Counted from the stretch's first letter, positions 32,477-44,229 are shown. The stretch is 64,000 bases of DNA from Bombyx mori (GCF_030269925.1 NC_085120.1:9017501-9081500); one strand, 5' to 3'. The notes: generated by a model not told the origin, from the letters alone. A program made the numbers and translations.

Positions 32477-32670
32477 ATAGACAAAACCCACTAAGTTTCG
32501 CGCCGGATCTTCTTAATGGGTCGCGATTGCGACCTGGTGGTAGTTGTGCGAATCACTGCGCTTGTCAATGCTGATGTTAGAAAATTCTCTTAAGTTGAGC
32601 TCGTGAGCTCACCTACCCATCTCCACGTAGCTGAAATAGCTCTATATGCTAACAGCGAATAGGTAGAATA
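32477..32670 (+). mobile_element. Bm1-like SINE, 3' half
   Basis: Core hairpin present in altered form (cccactaag with cttaatggg), then ggtggtagttgtgcg, gctcgtgagctcacctaccc and an ending gcgaataggtagaataaaaa. The stem carries a G:C to A:T pair change relative to other copies plus one mismatch. Confidence 0.75.
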
Positions 32671-32674
32671 AAAA

Positions 32675-33040
32675 CAAAACAGTTATGTCAAAGATCATTT
32701 AACTAATTGGTTAGTCCGATATTAAATGTTAATAGGTATTTGCTTGAAATTGTCTAACCACAAAACCAATAGAGATAATGAGACAGTAAGTAATAAAAAT
32801 AGTCAAGTGGTAAACTAATGAACTTTAATAGAATATAAACCAACGATTTTTAGATTTATTTTCTGTCAGTCCGTCTGCTTGCTCGCACACACCGCCGGGA
32901 CTACTGGCTGGATTTACATACAGTTTTCATGGTTTGGAGTAGAATATAGGCTCCATTCATTAAAATCGGATGTTACAATAAAGATATCTTTATTTCTGTT
33001 CTTTCTTGTTCATGTTCTTCTTTTTTCTGTTTTTTGTCTT
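32675..33040. other. AT-rich spacer, no gene seen
   Basis: Nothing recognised. Confidence 0.35.
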
Positions 33041-33044
33041 CTTC

Positions 33045-33362
33045 TTGCTTCGGTTTCCTCAATACTGAGGGTCGTGACCACCTCCTCGCAACAAGAGTTT
33101 ATTCCGGATCATTCCACGCCATTTGCTTCTATCTGCCGCCGAGCATCGTAAACTGTGGTGCGAGGGTAGTGCCGATCTGGTCAGTCCAACGTGTCGGGCC
33201 TCTACCTCTTGGTCTTCTTCCGTCCACCTTGCCAATCACTTGCCATAGCTTCTCCAAGCTGCCGTTATCCTTCCTTGCAATGTGGCCATAGTATTCCAGA
33301 ATTCTACGTAGGCAGATGGTAAAAAGCCTCGTCTTTATCTGGAGTTCTCGGAGGATAGACAC
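33045..33362 (-). pseudogene. RTE-like LINE C-terminus
   Basis: The minus frame reads SILRELQIKTRLFTICLRRI, LEYYGHIARKDNGSLEKLWQ and RRPRGRGPTRWTDQI before a stop at about 33129. Motifs LRRILxxxGHIAR and GRxPxRWTDQI are those of RTE-type endonuclease-reverse transcriptases. The trailer continues to cactgagggtcgtgacc. It is broken at 33363 by insertion of a BMC1-like unit. Confidence 0.8.
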
Positions 33363-33363
33363 G

Positions 33364-33603
33364 TTTTTTTTTATTGCTTAGATGGTAGGACGAGCTCACA
33401 GCCCACCTGGTGTTAAGTGGTTACTGGAGCCCATAGACATCTACAACGTAAATGCGCCACCCACCTTGCGATATAAGTTCTCAAGTATAGTTACAACGGC
33501 TGCCCCACCCTTCAAACCGAAAAGTATTACTGCTTCACGGCAGAAATAGGCAGGGTGGTGACACCTACCCGCGCGGACTAACAAGAGGTCCTACCACCAG
33601 TAA
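33364..33603 (-). mobile_element. BMC1-like 3' unit, full length
   Basis: Begins with a T-run immediately after the RTE-like coding fragment and reaches ccaccagtaat. A short deletion removes taaggtc near ataagttctcaag. Confidence 0.9.
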
Positions 33604-33604
33604 T

Positions 33605-34348
33605 AAAAGTTAATTGGTGCGGCGTGCTGTTTATACTGTTACATGTTGAAAATCACATAGTAAATAATATTATTATTATGAAAGTTACTCTGCCGGTCAA
33701 TTACATTCTGAAGTCCAAACCATTAAGTTAATTGTGAGGAAATTCGGTTTGGTTTGGTTTGAACCCTGGGAAAGAACATCGGTATTCATCTCACTGCTAA
33801 GAACAGATGAACCACGCTATATTCAGTGTGGTCCGTAGGCGCAGGCATAGCTGCAGGCGAAGAAAATGTAATTAATAGGAATGTAAGATTGTATTATTTT
33901 ACTATAACCAACTACCCTGCGATTCTCATTTCCTATATAGATTTTGTGTCACCTAAATTTCTGTTTCTTTTACTTCACGATTCTTTTATCTAGTGACTTC
34001 AAAGATCAAGATTATTACGACACACAAATCAACACAAGACAACACAGTTTTACTTATCAAAAACTATTATAGTATACGCACTTTCAGATACTATTACAGG
34101 TAATTCTCATACGTTCTTATTTGAACTAAAACATTAGATTCAAATACAATTTCATCGAACGAATTTAGGGCGAATATAACGGTCACCATCTCGCTTTTGC
34201 AGTTAAGTTTAACGACACAGATTTCGTTCATAAAGATAGTGGATGGCACACTTTCTGAATTCAGACATTGTAAGCTTATGATTCTCGATAAATTTGTTAC
34301 GCTCAACGCTTTTTACTAAGCGATGATTCCATGTTATTTAAGTACTTT
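33605..34348. other. AT-rich spacer, no gene seen
   Basis: Nothing recognised; the repeated ttggtttggtttg near 33748 is trivial. Confidence 0.4.
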
Positions 34349-34349
34349 T

Positions 34350-34430
34350 TTATGTTTATTGCTTAGATGGGTGGACGAACTCAAAGTCCACCTGGTGTTG
34401 AGTAGTCGCCGCCACCTACCATGAGACGTA
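34350..34430 (-). mobile_element. BMC1-like 3' unit, tail-side fragment
   Basis: Contains ttgcttagatgggtggacga and ccacctggtgttgagtag, then fades after cgccgccacctaccatgag. Confidence 0.75.
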
Positions 34431-34434
34431 CATA

Positions 34435-35185
34435 CTTTATTGTCTTAGAACAATTTAGAAATTTTCTCTTGACGTTAGCAAACGAAAACGAATGACAGTT
34501 CTTAGGACGGAGGCACCGCTCTTCAAGAAGGCTGGTTGCTAAGTGTGATGGCGTCTACGCACCTCTATCTGCTTGGCTCTGTCGAAGCATGAAGCTAGCC
34601 GAGTTCCGACGCTGCCGCAATTGTGCTGCCATCTCTCGGGAATCGTGCTGAGTTTCGTTTAGCTACCAAACTCTCCGACATATACATATTATGTTGTGGA
34701 AAATCCACACACCCATCCCACAGACAAGAAAAAGCGAATAATGTAAAAGTCGGAATTGTATTTGTAGTAATAAAGGATGTCACAGAGTTCAAATATATTG
34801 ATTTTGCGTCTTTAACTTACTTTTCTAAAAGAACTAAGATTTATCAAATCAGTACTTAGGATAGAATACATATTAAAAATAACCATGCTATGTATGAGCC
34901 TATTCAACTGCTAACAGAATTTAATACAGTATTCCGTCTGTGGAAATTATTTAGGCTCGGTTATGATACGAGGTTGTTATTCCGCCATTTAAATGTGAGC
35001 ACGCGAACACTTGTCTTGTCGTAAGACTCCGGGATAAAGCTGAGCTCAAAGATTGACAGCTCTTTGTTTCAGTAGAGCTGAAATGTCATGATATTTAATG
35101 GACCATACCAGCGTTACATCTTTTTGATGCTGAACACATTTTGAAATAAGAATTCGATGTAAGAATATTACTGGAATATATTTTA
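34435..35185. other. Unique spacer, no gene seen
   Basis: A 78-codon plus frame at 34623-34859 has no recognisable motif. Confidence 0.4.
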
Positions 35186-35188
35186 AAG

Positions 35189-35312
35189 TGTGTTTTTTTT
35201 TTTTATTGCCTTTGTAGGCAGACGGGCATACGGCCCACCTGATGGTGAGTGGTTACCGTCGCCCATGGACTTCAGCAATGCCAGGGGCAGAGCCAAGCCG
35301 CTGCCTACCGCT
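35189..35312 (-). mobile_element. LINE 3'-tail repeat 'C'
   Basis: T-run, ttgcctttgtaggcagacgg, gcatacggcccacctgatgg, then cgctgcctaccgct. High identity to the 3'-UTR at 29040-29160, so likely a young 5'-truncated copy. Confidence 0.85.
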
Positions 35313-35314
35313 AA

Positions 35315-35870
35315 AGTGTTTAAGAATTTGTTTGAAGCTCCAGACTTTACTAACTTTAAGGAATGTCTGCAAAATGCATAAATATTTTACCACTTAAACA
35401 TTGTAGATGTGGCCACTAATAATCTGAAAATGTCTTCTCACAACGATAGTTTGGAGTTTCGTTCAGAGCTTATCTATAAATTTAAGAAGTTTGCATCTGT
35501 TTAATTTGGTGACGTCATAGCATACCCTTTCATGTTTTATCAAAACCGCTTTGTATAAAAAGTACTGTCGTATGCTCAGTACCAAAACTATTGTAATATT
35601 TTTACAGCAACCTATGTGTCGCATTTACCGCGGGATGATAAGCTGGTCGTATTTGAGTCGTTTTGTTTAAGTTTAGTTATTAAAGCGATTTGTAAATGTT
35701 TTTCTTAGTAATTATATACAAAGAGGAAGTAGGAATGACACATACGATGGAGGAATATTATTTTAAAACGTCATAGTTTTAAGGATAACTGAATACCTAC
35801 TTCGTTATTCAAATATATCGTTGAAACCAAAATCTGCTAAAAGTGTTGTTTTTTGATACCAAATTTTGAT
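35315..35870. other. AT-rich spacer, no gene seen
   Basis: Nothing recognised. Confidence 0.35.
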
Positions 35871-35875
35871 TACTA

Positions 35876-36298
35876 CTAGAGGTCCCGTCGTAGTCGAAAT
35901 TCGACTAGGTATAATTAATTGGAATTGTAAGTTTTTACACTATTATGATTATATTTTATACTTCTATAATCACAAAATTCGCCAAGCCTACACTATAAAA
36001 AATATTAACAAAGACAAACAGTATTTAATCTATTCTCAATTTGACAACAGACGTCAAGAACAAAAGTTTGACAATAATTAATATGCATGCGTGTGTGCGT
36101 CAAATACATGGTATGTAGTGTGTGTAATGTTTTCTTTATTGATTTAATGTATCTTTTATGAATTCTTTAAAAAAAATATTAGCATTGTGCACTTCTTCTC
36201 TATATTCTCTGTAAGTATGGAAAATTTCATACTCCTCCGTCCGCGCAATTTTCGTAAAAAGGGATACAAAGTTTTTGCTTCACGTATTAATATATAGA
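35876..36298 (-). mobile_element. Helitron-like element, 'ttgcgcggacg' family, 423 bp
   Basis: On the minus strand it starts TCTATATATTAATACGTGA and ends gacgggacctCTAG, with flanking A and T. The sub-terminal palindrome is gtcgaaattcgac, a paired variant of the one in 13679-14114. Confidence 0.9.
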
Positions 36299-36299
36299 T

Positions 36300-37265
36300 A
36301 ATACGAGTATACTATACTATAATAGTAATTATTATTATCATCAAAATGTTTAAAACTTTGTCGATATTGTTCTGACAACAACGATTATGTTGTGACAATG
36401 ATCTTCAATAGTAAGAGTTCTTATGTCGTGTGCTAATCTAAAGTAATAAATGAAGTACATATTCGTTCCCAATAGATAAATATCCTTATTTTAAGAAAGT
36501 TTGTTAAAAATTAACACAATTGCCAAGCAAACTTTTGTCATTTTTTGCACCTAAATAAAAACGCGCCAATCACGTTTTTGCCTTAACATCCCGTGATCGC
36601 CTTCAAGCGACACTTCAAATATTCGAAAGTCTTTATTTTGAAAGTGTCGGAACACGTTTTTTTTTTACTTACGAAACTCGACTAAAGATCAAAACCTAAT
36701 TACGGCATTTCATTGCGTAAGCATGGTTTTATTCTAAAACTTTTTTTATTGGTTGATTCCACAGTCGATTTGTCACACCAGTATACCATAGCTCTATTAA
36801 ACTCTTAAACTAAAAAGTGGTTATCCCATAAGGCCGGTAATTTTGTTACTTTTGATTGTAAACATAACAACAAATAGAATTAAAACTAAACGTGGAAAGG
36901 ATCGAGGTATTAGAGGTGTTCGATCAGAATCCAGCCCCTCGTGGTAGCCTAGAGCTGCGGAAACCAGCACGATGGGTTTGTCGAATACGAATCCGCGGCA
37001 CCGTGATGTATTTTTTTAATAAATTATTAGCTTATCACTCACCACGAACCGATGACCTCATCGTATCAAGTCGTAGGATAGGAGGTTTCAGGGTGAGGAT
37101 GTGGTAGGGAAATTGGGGGATAAAACCAACTACCATATACAGTTTTTGGTTAGATAACAGTTACACCTACCCAGATCCCAGACCCAATTATAAACAGCTT
37201 TTCAACTGGATTAGTATCTTTATATTGATTATAAAATTAACTTGAAAAGGTTTTTTTCAAGTTGC
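36300..37265. other. AT-rich spacer, no gene seen
   Basis: The part 36890-37110 is somewhat richer in GC with a 71-codon plus frame, but no motif is recognised. Confidence 0.4.
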
Positions 37266-37268
37266 GTA

Positions 37269-37507
37269 TTTTTTTAATTACTTCGATGGGTGGACGAACT
37301 CACGGCCCCTTTGGGGTTAAATGATTACCGGAGCCCATAGACATCTACAACGTAAATGCCGCCACCCATCTCGAGACATGAGTTGTAAGGTCTCACTTTT
37401 AACAGTACAACGGCTGCCCCGCCCTTCAAACCGAAACGCATTACTGCTTCACGGCATAAATAGGTGGTGGTACCTACCTACCCGTGCGGACTCACAAAAC
37501 GTCCTAC
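37269..37507 (-). mobile_element. BMC1-like 3' unit, diverged
   Basis: Runs from tttttttaattacttcgatg to gactcacaaaacgtcctac; about one base in ten differs from fresher copies and the last ccagtaa is lost. Confidence 0.85.
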
Positions 37508-37509
37508 AT

Positions 37510-37930
37510 TTAACACCAGGAGGTTTAACTTTATTTTGAAATGGTTAGTACGCTAGCAACGTCAATCATGAAGTTAAACTCAAATCTTCAGGTTTAAATT
37601 CTTATATGTAATACTTAAATTGATGTTCATTTTGAATGCGATTAAATTAACAAAACTCCAATATATGTCCAATATATATAAACCAAATTCAAAACCGAAA
37701 TGCCACATCCAAATTGATAGTATTCATGTACACGCAAAAATACACGTAGTTTTTTTACGACTTTATTTATTAACAAATGAAGTCTACATTCGCATGTCAC
37801 TAGATATTCTGTTTACGATGTCACAATCGGAGTATTTTTGGGAGTTGAACCCGAGCAAGGCTGTATTCGCTCTGTTGCATATTGACCTGATTTCCTTGAC
37901 GATCATGCTCCTCTCTGACCGTTACTCTAA
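37510..37930. other. AT-rich spacer, no gene seen
   Basis: The 122-codon plus frame at 37620-37988 runs into the MITE at 37942 and has no motif; not a gene. Confidence 0.4.
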
Positions 37931-37933
37931 ACA

Positions 37934-38197
37934 GATTAGACCGGTGTTTCCCAACGTGCGACCCACGTCCCACAAGGGGGCAATTTGACAATTAAGGGAG
38001 GCAATCGCACTAAATTAATATAGAAAATCTGTATTAAAATTACTTTGAATTTCAGTTTTTTATTATATATTTTCAAATGTTACTATTATTTTATTATTAC
38101 TATACATTTTGAAAAATTATGTATGGGGAGCATGAAAATTTTAGGAATGTTACAGTGGGGCATGGCACACAAAAGGTTGGGAAACACTGGATTAGAT
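37934..38197. mobile_element. hAT-type MITE, 248 bp, with 8 bp TSD
   Basis: The body is 37942-38189. Left end CGGTGTTTCCCAACG and minus-strand right end CAGTGTTTCCCAACC are inverted repeats; flanks gattagac and gattagat match at 7 of 8 bases. AT-rich non-coding interior. Confidence 0.9.
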
Positions 38198-38349
38198 CAT
38201 TCAATAAAATACCTTTGAAGAATTTTCTAAGTATACATATTGTGTTATTTATGATTCTTTTTATGACGTACGTGAATACAACTTACCTTGAGATGTGAGA
38301 TCTGTAAATCATTGGATATTCCCTAATGAAACAATATTACAATGCCATT

Positions 38350-38400
38350 TCGTCACTCATGGAGGTCAGCAATGCCAGGGGCCAAAGCCATTGCCAATGT
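38350..38400 (-). repeat. LINE 3'-tail repeat 'C' scrap
   Basis: Only ggaggtcagcaatgccaggg and a few flanking words remain. Confidence 0.45.
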
Positions 38401-38423
38401 CAGCCAACTCGCTGTTTACATAT

Positions 38424-38720
38424 ATTTTTTTTCCTACCTATGCTGATAGCCTTGAGAGGCTATTTCAGCTTCGCCCTAATATGTAGGTGAGCTCACGGGG
38501 CTCAAACCTGAGCACTGGCACTGGCTCTAACAAGAGCAGTGCTTCGTAGAATCTACCACCGGGTTGGAAACGCGACCCACTGAGAAGATCCGACGAGAAA
38601 CTCAGTGGGCTGTGTCTGTGGGTTAATCGCTCGTCAAGCCCTTCGTCGCCGAGGACGGTGACCGGTGCTTGTGGTACCTAAAAGCACCGTTAATGGATCG
38701 GGAGGATCCGTAATGACGTA
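38424..38720 (-). mobile_element. Bm1-like SINE, near full length
   Basis: Starts with a T-run and cctacctatgctgatagcct, then gtgagctcacggggctcaa, the core hairpin (cccactgagaagatccgacg...ctcagtggg), a shortened second hairpin region, and caccggtgcttgtggtacct to gatcgggaggatcc. Confidence 0.85.
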
Positions 38721-38724
38721 TTTT

Positions 38725-39660
38725 GGGCGATGTCGAACATAATATATTCGTAAATTATGTTTCCCATTTATATGTCATTGTTTCCGCAGCTAAATCGTAT
38801 AGATAGATGTTTAGCTTCTATTTCGTGTTTCTTTTCACCGAGTTTCCTAACAGAACCGCGCAAAAAAAAACATATCAAAAATATTTTTGTTATTCAAAAG
38901 AGAAATTCAATTTCGTTTCACGGAAATGAAAGAACTTTCGTAACACTTCGAAAACCTTAAGAGATTTCGTTGCCTCTCAAAAATATATCAATCAATATAA
39001 TCTAACCTTAAAAATAAAACTGACTTTTGCTTGATGGAATAAGAGTTAATATTCCTTGTGTGATGAATTGATGCACACAATAGTTCTTTTAAAATAGAAT
39101 TCTTCAATAACCTTTCTTTTGTTTCGATTTCAAGGGTATTGTTGAGAACTCCTATAACCCAACGAAAATGAAAGAAGGATATACTTAGTACTCTGTTTTT
39201 TTTGTTGTTTGTGCATAATGTCCTATTTATAATACTGTAATATATTATTGAGACGGACACAGTATCACAATGAGGAAGCATGTCTGGTAACCACTTACCT
39301 GGATCATTGTAAGCTCGACAGGATACTGTCAGGGAATATACAAAGATAAAATTAAAAGCTTTTACTAAAGTATTCTTTTTTCAAGTATACTAAATAAATT
39401 TTATTTATGTTCCAGGTAAAATCGAGTTGTTGCGGATCAAAATGGTTTACGCCTTTGGATTTAGTTTTGGTGTAGTATTGGTTTTTTATTTTCTGTTAAT
39501 GTGAATGTGTGTGATTTGTGGAATGAGTATGATTTGTCCGTCGGAAATCTATCTCACGAAAATTACGATCCATTCGAAGAGAATCTAAATACTTAAATAG
39601 TATTTATTTGTTTTAAAATTCCCCTTTTTCATAGTAAGAGTGATTTGCTATGTATTACGT
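38725..39660. other. AT-rich spacer, no gene seen
   Basis: Nothing recognised; a 97-codon minus frame at 38988-39281 has no motif. Confidence 0.4.
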
Positions 39661-39662
39661 AA

Positions 39663-39865
39663 TCACTACATAGTATAAAACAAAGTCGCTTTCTCTGTCC
39701 CTATGTATGCTTAAATCTTTAAAACGACGCAACGGATTTTGATGCGGTTTTTTTTAAAAGATAGTGATTGAAGTGGAATGTTTATATGTATAATAACATC
39801 CATTAAATAGTGGAGAAAACAATAATAAATTACAGTTTCCGAAGCGAAGCGAGGGCGGGTCGCTA
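39663..39865 (+). mobile_element. Helitron-like element, 'gcgagggcgggtcg' family, 203 bp
   Basis: Starts TCACTACATAGTATAAAAC after A and ends gcgagggcgggtcgCTAG before T. It is the most intact of the three family members here. Confidence 0.9.
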
Positions 39866-39869
39866 GTTC

Positions 39870-40270
39870 AGTTATAAATATACAAATGTATAGTTGAGGC
39901 CTAAATAATACCTCGTTTCTAAAAAATAACAAGTTCGAAGTTCAATATATGTATGTACGAGTGTATCATTATACATATATAATGTATGAAGTTAAATATA
40001 TCAGAAACCGCTCCATTTGTTTTTTTGTCTCTTAATTAATGTCTATTAATTTGTATTTGTAACCAATATTTTTATTAAGAAGAGGCCAATAAGAGACAGC
40101 TTAATTACTGCGCTTAATTAATAGGAAATACATATAAAACAAAATACATTGATAAATTACTGTCTGTCCGTATAATATCGTAATAATCTCATTGAATGTG
40201 TTTTGGAATTGGAGTATCGTTAGCAAATGCTTTTCGAAAAACATTACAATGAGACATCAGAACTCTAATC
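39870..40270. other. AT-rich spacer
   Basis: Nothing recognised. Confidence 0.35.
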
Positions 40271-40271
40271 T

Positions 40272-40508
40272 CACTGGTGGTAGGACGCCTTGTGAGTCCG
40301 CACAAGTAGATACCACTACCCTACCTATTTCTGCCGCTCAGTGGTTATGAGTTTCGATTTGAAGGGTGAGACAACGATCTTATAATACAATCCAATTGAG
40401 AAATTTACTTTAGGTCTCAAGGTGAGTGGCGGTATTTATTTTGTTACGTCTACGGACTCCGGTAACCACTTAACACCCAGAAAGGCCGTGAGCTCGTTCA
40501 ACCGTATA
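40272..40508 (+). mobile_element. BMC1-like 3' unit, diverged
   Basis: Begins cactggtggtaggacgcctt at the usual boundary, with many later substitutions; it ends gtgagctcgttcaaccgtat without a clear A-tail. Confidence 0.85.
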
Positions 40509-40679
40509 CTCCTTTGAAAGCATGTAAATATAAAAAGATCACCTTTGCTGATTGCAATCCAAAAGAGATGTAATCGTATATTTAACAAAAAGACATATAT
40601 ATACCCAATGTTAATTAAGTAATAGGAAAATGAAAGAAATTACAAGCTTCTAACTGCCACATCGGATATCTAGAAAAGG

Positions 40680-40803
40680 TTTTTTTTTTATTGCCCTTGT
40701 AGACAGACGAGCATACGGCCCACCTGCTGGTGAGTGGTTACCGTCGCCCATGGACTTCAGCCATGGCAGGGGCAGAGCCAAGCCGCTGCCTACCGCTGCC
40801 TAC
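40680..40803 (-). mobile_element. LINE 3'-tail repeat 'C'
   Basis: T-run, then ttgcccttgtagacagacga, gcatacggcccacctgctgg, and a doubled ccgctgcctac at the far end. Confidence 0.85.
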
Positions 40804-40804
40804 C

Positions 40805-41285
40805 CTCCTATTTTAGGAATTAATACATTAACATCAATGCGAAGTCGAAACAGCTGGCGACAGTTCGCTCTGTTTGCTAAGCGCACACTGGTCCTTTAAG
40901 CTGACTACATGCGTTAATTAAACAAGCAAACACGGACTAATTGACCATAGTTGCATTATTAATTTAATCAGCACTCTGTTTCTATATTTAGCTCGTTAAT
41001 GCCAATCATTCTAAGTACTTCAATCAAACATTTGGAGCGTTGTAATTAGGTACGTAATATATGATATTTTACTGACCAACGAACGTTTGCAATTAAAATT
41101 TTAATTTCACATTCTTTTTATTTGTCAATCGCTTTTAATAAAACAGCCAGTATTTTAAGCGGGAATTTGTAATTAATCTTGCGTTATATTTGATAAACAT
41201 AAATAAAGCGAAACTCATGAATACTAAGTAGGTATTTGTGCTTGAAACTAAAAAAGCAAAGGGAAAATTATGACGTTGACTCCTT
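40805..41285. other. AT-rich spacer, no gene seen
   Basis: Nothing recognised. Confidence 0.35.
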
Positions 41286-41287
41286 AA

Positions 41288-41539
41288 GTGGTGGTAGGAC
41301 CTCTTGTGAGTCCGCACGGGTAGGTACCACCACCCTACCTATTTCTGCCGTGAAGCAGTAATGCGTTTCGGTTTGAAGGGTGGGGCAGCCGTTGTAACTA
41401 TACTTGAGACCTTAGAACTTATATCTCAAGGTGGGTGGCGCATGTACGTTGTAGATGTCTATGGGCTCTAGTAACCGCTTAACACCAGGTGGGCTGTGAG
41501 CTCGTCCACCCATCTAAGCAATAAAAAATAAATAAAAAA
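41288..41539 (+). mobile_element. BMC1-like 3' unit, full length, fresh copy
   Basis: From agtggtggtaggacctct to catctaagcaataaaaaata. It has very few differences from the majority sequence, so probably a recent insertion. Confidence 0.92.
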
Positions 41540-41880
41540 GTTAAATCTTTTTTTTTAAATAAACTTCATGAAAATCAATCCAAACTTGATACGTTTTTCA
41601 ACGATGCGTCGAGATCGATACGTGAAGAACCATTTGGTTTGAGGATATTCTGTATGCACGGATGATCTCAGTGTCAATTATATTGTAGGTACACTAGCAA
41701 TGGCTTTGGAATTCGAGTACACGGATGCTTGGCGAAAGAAATAGAAAAGTTCGTAGTACCTATCCGTTAGGTTGCTCATCGTGGCCAAACCATAAGGTTA
41801 GACCATAAGAAAGCAGTTTTCGGATTGTTAAAAATAATACACGAATAATGCACTTACAATATGTAATAACAATTGACCCC
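41540..41880. other. AT-rich spacer
   Basis: Nothing recognised. Confidence 0.35.
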
Positions 41881-41884
41881 AAAT

Positions 41885-42013
41885 CACTTCCGAGATTATG
41901 GTGCTTGAATCTCGCTAACGATATTTTGAAGATAAGTTTGGATGTATACAAGTTCCGAAAAGTAGAATCAGAACCGTCGGTCTACCGAGCAATCACACCC
42001 GGTTGGTGAAAGA
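41885..42013. repeat. Unclassified dispersed repeat 'D', copy 3
   Basis: Has ttgaatctcgctaacgat, gtatacaagttccgaaaag, gtcggtctaccgagcaatc and ggtgaaagatct. It joins directly to a Bm1-like SINE. Confidence 0.65.
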
Positions 42014-42014
42014 T

Positions 42015-42148
42015 CTAAGCTGGTAGCCTTGAGAGGCTATGTCAGCGTAACCCTAACGTGTAGGTGAGCTCTCGGGGCTCAAACTAGGAGGTGTTGCTAA
42101 CGCCGGCCCTAGCAAGAGCAGTACTTCGCAGAATCTACCACCGGATCG
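42015..42148 (-). mobile_element. Bm1-like SINE, 3' half
   Basis: Reads gctggtagccttgagaggct, gtgagctctcggggctcaaa, gcaagagcagtacttcgcag and ccaccggatcggaattgcg; it ends just before the core hairpin. Confidence 0.8.
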
Positions 42149-42149
42149 G

Positions 42150-42742
42150 AATTGCGTATTGTAAGCCGGTATGGAAAAGTAGATACTACCACCAGACAGC
42201 CACGAGCTCATGTATAAGTTAAAAACTATAAATCGTCATGTCTGGTCTTACCCCTTAACCTGAAACAGGTCGTTAGCTATCTTATCCATCTACGCAAATT
42301 GAAAAGTTATTCTAACGTTTGCGTTAAGGCCAAAGATAACATACTCGACGAAAACCGTAATTCGAAGGACACTTCTGATAATTTGTGAGACTTGAATGGT
42401 GTTGCTTCATTGACTAAAGTCGATTACGCTTCTATACCGGTGAGGCGGTGATCTATCCACTCGAGTCACACTCGAAGGGACCGTCCTCTTTTATTGTTTG
42501 AAAGCTTCTCAATTGAATATGCAATTTCGAAAAGGGCACATCTCTGAATATGTAAAATGTTCAGGAAATGAAAAAAACTGATTATTTTCTAAAGCAGTGT
42601 AAAATTTAAAATATTAACTTTTGAGATATATTTTAGTGTTAATTAGTAATTGAAAATTACTGGAATTATTATAAAATGGGTGTGTAGGTAAGCCACAAAA
42701 CTACACGAATATGAAAAAACGTATTTGACCAAAATATGCGAC
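42150..42742. other. Unique spacer, no gene seen
   Basis: Nothing recognised. Confidence 0.35.
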
Positions 42743-42744
42743 AT

Positions 42745-42985
42745 GTCATCATCATCATCATCTCAGCCTGTCCATTGTCCACTGCTGAACATAGGCCTCT
42801 CCAAGTGATCTCCAGTGCGGCCGGTCCGTTGCCACCTGCATCCAACGTGACCCAGCGGTTCTTACCAGGTCGTCGGTCCATCTCGTAGGTGGCCGTCCCA
42901 CACTGCGCTTGCCAGTACGTGGTCTCCACTCGAGGATCTCTCCGCCCCATCGGCCGTCCGATCTTCGCGACATGTGCCCTTTCCG
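42745..42985 (-). pseudogene. RTE-like LINE 3' end with (ATG)n tail
   Basis: The minus frame reads KGHMSRRSDGRWGGEILEWR, PRTGKRSVGRPPTRWTDDLV and WRSLGEAYVQQWTMDRLR, close to the C-terminus of moth endonuclease-reverse transcriptases (GHxxRRxDGRWGxxxLEWRPRTGxRxVGRPPTRWTDD). In element orientation it is followed by a run of ATG repeats at 42758-42745. Confidence 0.85.
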
Positions 42986-43054
42986 AAATTGCATATTCAA
43001 TTACAATCGAAAGCTTAACTCTTTCAGGGAATAGCGTATTCATTGTGGCGGTAG

Positions 43055-43195
43055 CTATCATCTCACTGCACACAAGATATTTGAGATATGCCTGAATCTC
43101 GCTTACGACATACAAGTTTGGAACAATAACATTACGACCGTCGGTCTTCGGAGCGATTTCACACGCCCGGTGGAAGATCTTTCCTCTGTCGTTAA
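43055..43195. repeat. Unclassified dispersed repeat 'D', copy 4
   Basis: Has gatatgcctgaatctcgctt, acgaccgtcggtcttcg and ggtggaagatctttcctc. About 35 bp of the middle is missing. On the minus strand it lies upstream of the RTE-like fragment in a nearly continuous frame (YVVSEIQAYLKY), but other copies lack that neighbour. Confidence 0.65.
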
Positions 43196-43199
43196 ACCT

Positions 43200-43345
43200 C
43201 CCAAATGATTCTTCTTCTCAGTCGCATGCACTCTTGGCAGAGTGGTCGTGGTCATCACTTCGGGTGGTGGTGCACTTCACCAGACGTCGCCATTCCTCTC
43301 GTACCGCGGCCCTTCTTGTGCTTCTTCTTCTTCTTCCCAAATGAT
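43200..43345 (-). repeat. Possible RTE-like LINE trailer
   Basis: Contains ttggcagagtggtcgtggtc and a terminal CTT trinucleotide run (about 43322-43337). Assignment rests on position and on the shared block at 16744. Confidence 0.35.
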
Positions 43346-43621
43346 AATAATTCTTTATTGTCTTAGTCTAATTGTAATTAAAACTGCTCTAATGCTGCTT
43401 AATTTCATGCTGTTTTAGTGGGTTTTTTTTTCACCAGCCATCGACGAACCATTTCCCTTTACCTTTATCTTTGTTGATTAGCGTTCACAAACTGATTGGC
43501 GCATCCCCATCTTGTGATGGGAATTGAAAATCGGAATCTGTGTTCCGAAAATCAGAAAATGGAAACGTTTGTTTCATACGACTATACAGGATGATACCTA
43601 CCTGTGCGACACACAATTCAC

Positions 43622-43800
43622 TTTTTTTTTATTGCTTAGATGGGTGGACGATCTCACAGTGGTTACTAGAGCCCATAGACATCTACAACATAAATGCGCC
43701 ACCCACCTTGAGATATAAGTTCTAAGGTCTCAAGTATAGTTACAACGGCTGCCCCACCATTCAAACCGAAACGCATTACTGCTTCACGGTAGAAATAGGC
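43622..43800 (-). mobile_element. BMC1-like 3' unit, partial
   Basis: Starts with a T-run; a ~20 bp deletion joins gatctcacag to tggttactagagccc; stops at ggtagaaataggc, as in the copy at 8345. Confidence 0.9.
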
Positions 43801-43804
43801 GACT

Positions 43805-44045
43805 TTATTCATGTCACCATAATAAAGGTTTACCTGCAGCCGTTGGAGGTGCATATTTTGTTATCCATTGACCTATTTCAAAGCAAATATTCAATTGCAC
43901 AGAGTTAGAGATTTAAAAGAAACTCTTTGCAGTTAGAACTGATGAAATTTTAAGGTTAACAATACCCGCAAATTTGCTGAAATTCACCCTTCAATTTAGA
44001 TAAGGTTTTAACGTTAATATTACTGTGGTACAACATTGATATTAA
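43805..44045. other. AT-rich spacer
   Basis: Nothing recognised. Confidence 0.3.
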
Positions 44046-44049
44046 TAAT

Positions 44050-44225
44050 CATTTCATCATTATCCTGCCCTTCTCCCAGTCACCTGGGGTCGGCGTAACT
44101 TTTTCTCCTTCCACACTCTTCTATCATATACCATTTCTTCGCTCACTCCCCTCTTACCCATATCGTCTTTCACACAATCCATCCATTTCTTCTTAGGTCT
44201 ACCTCTTCCTCTCCCTCTTCCTCTT
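44050..44225 (-). pseudogene. RTE-like LINE C-terminal fragment
   Basis: The minus frame reads GRGRPKKKWMDCVKDDMGKR, then GVSEEMVYDRRVWKEKKLRR and a stop. It is the same domain as 2495-2680 but more complete. Confidence 0.75.
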
Positions 44226-44229
44226 GATA

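Noticed and set aside
37620..37988. 122-codon plus frame
   Set aside because: It runs into a hAT-type MITE and shows no motif.
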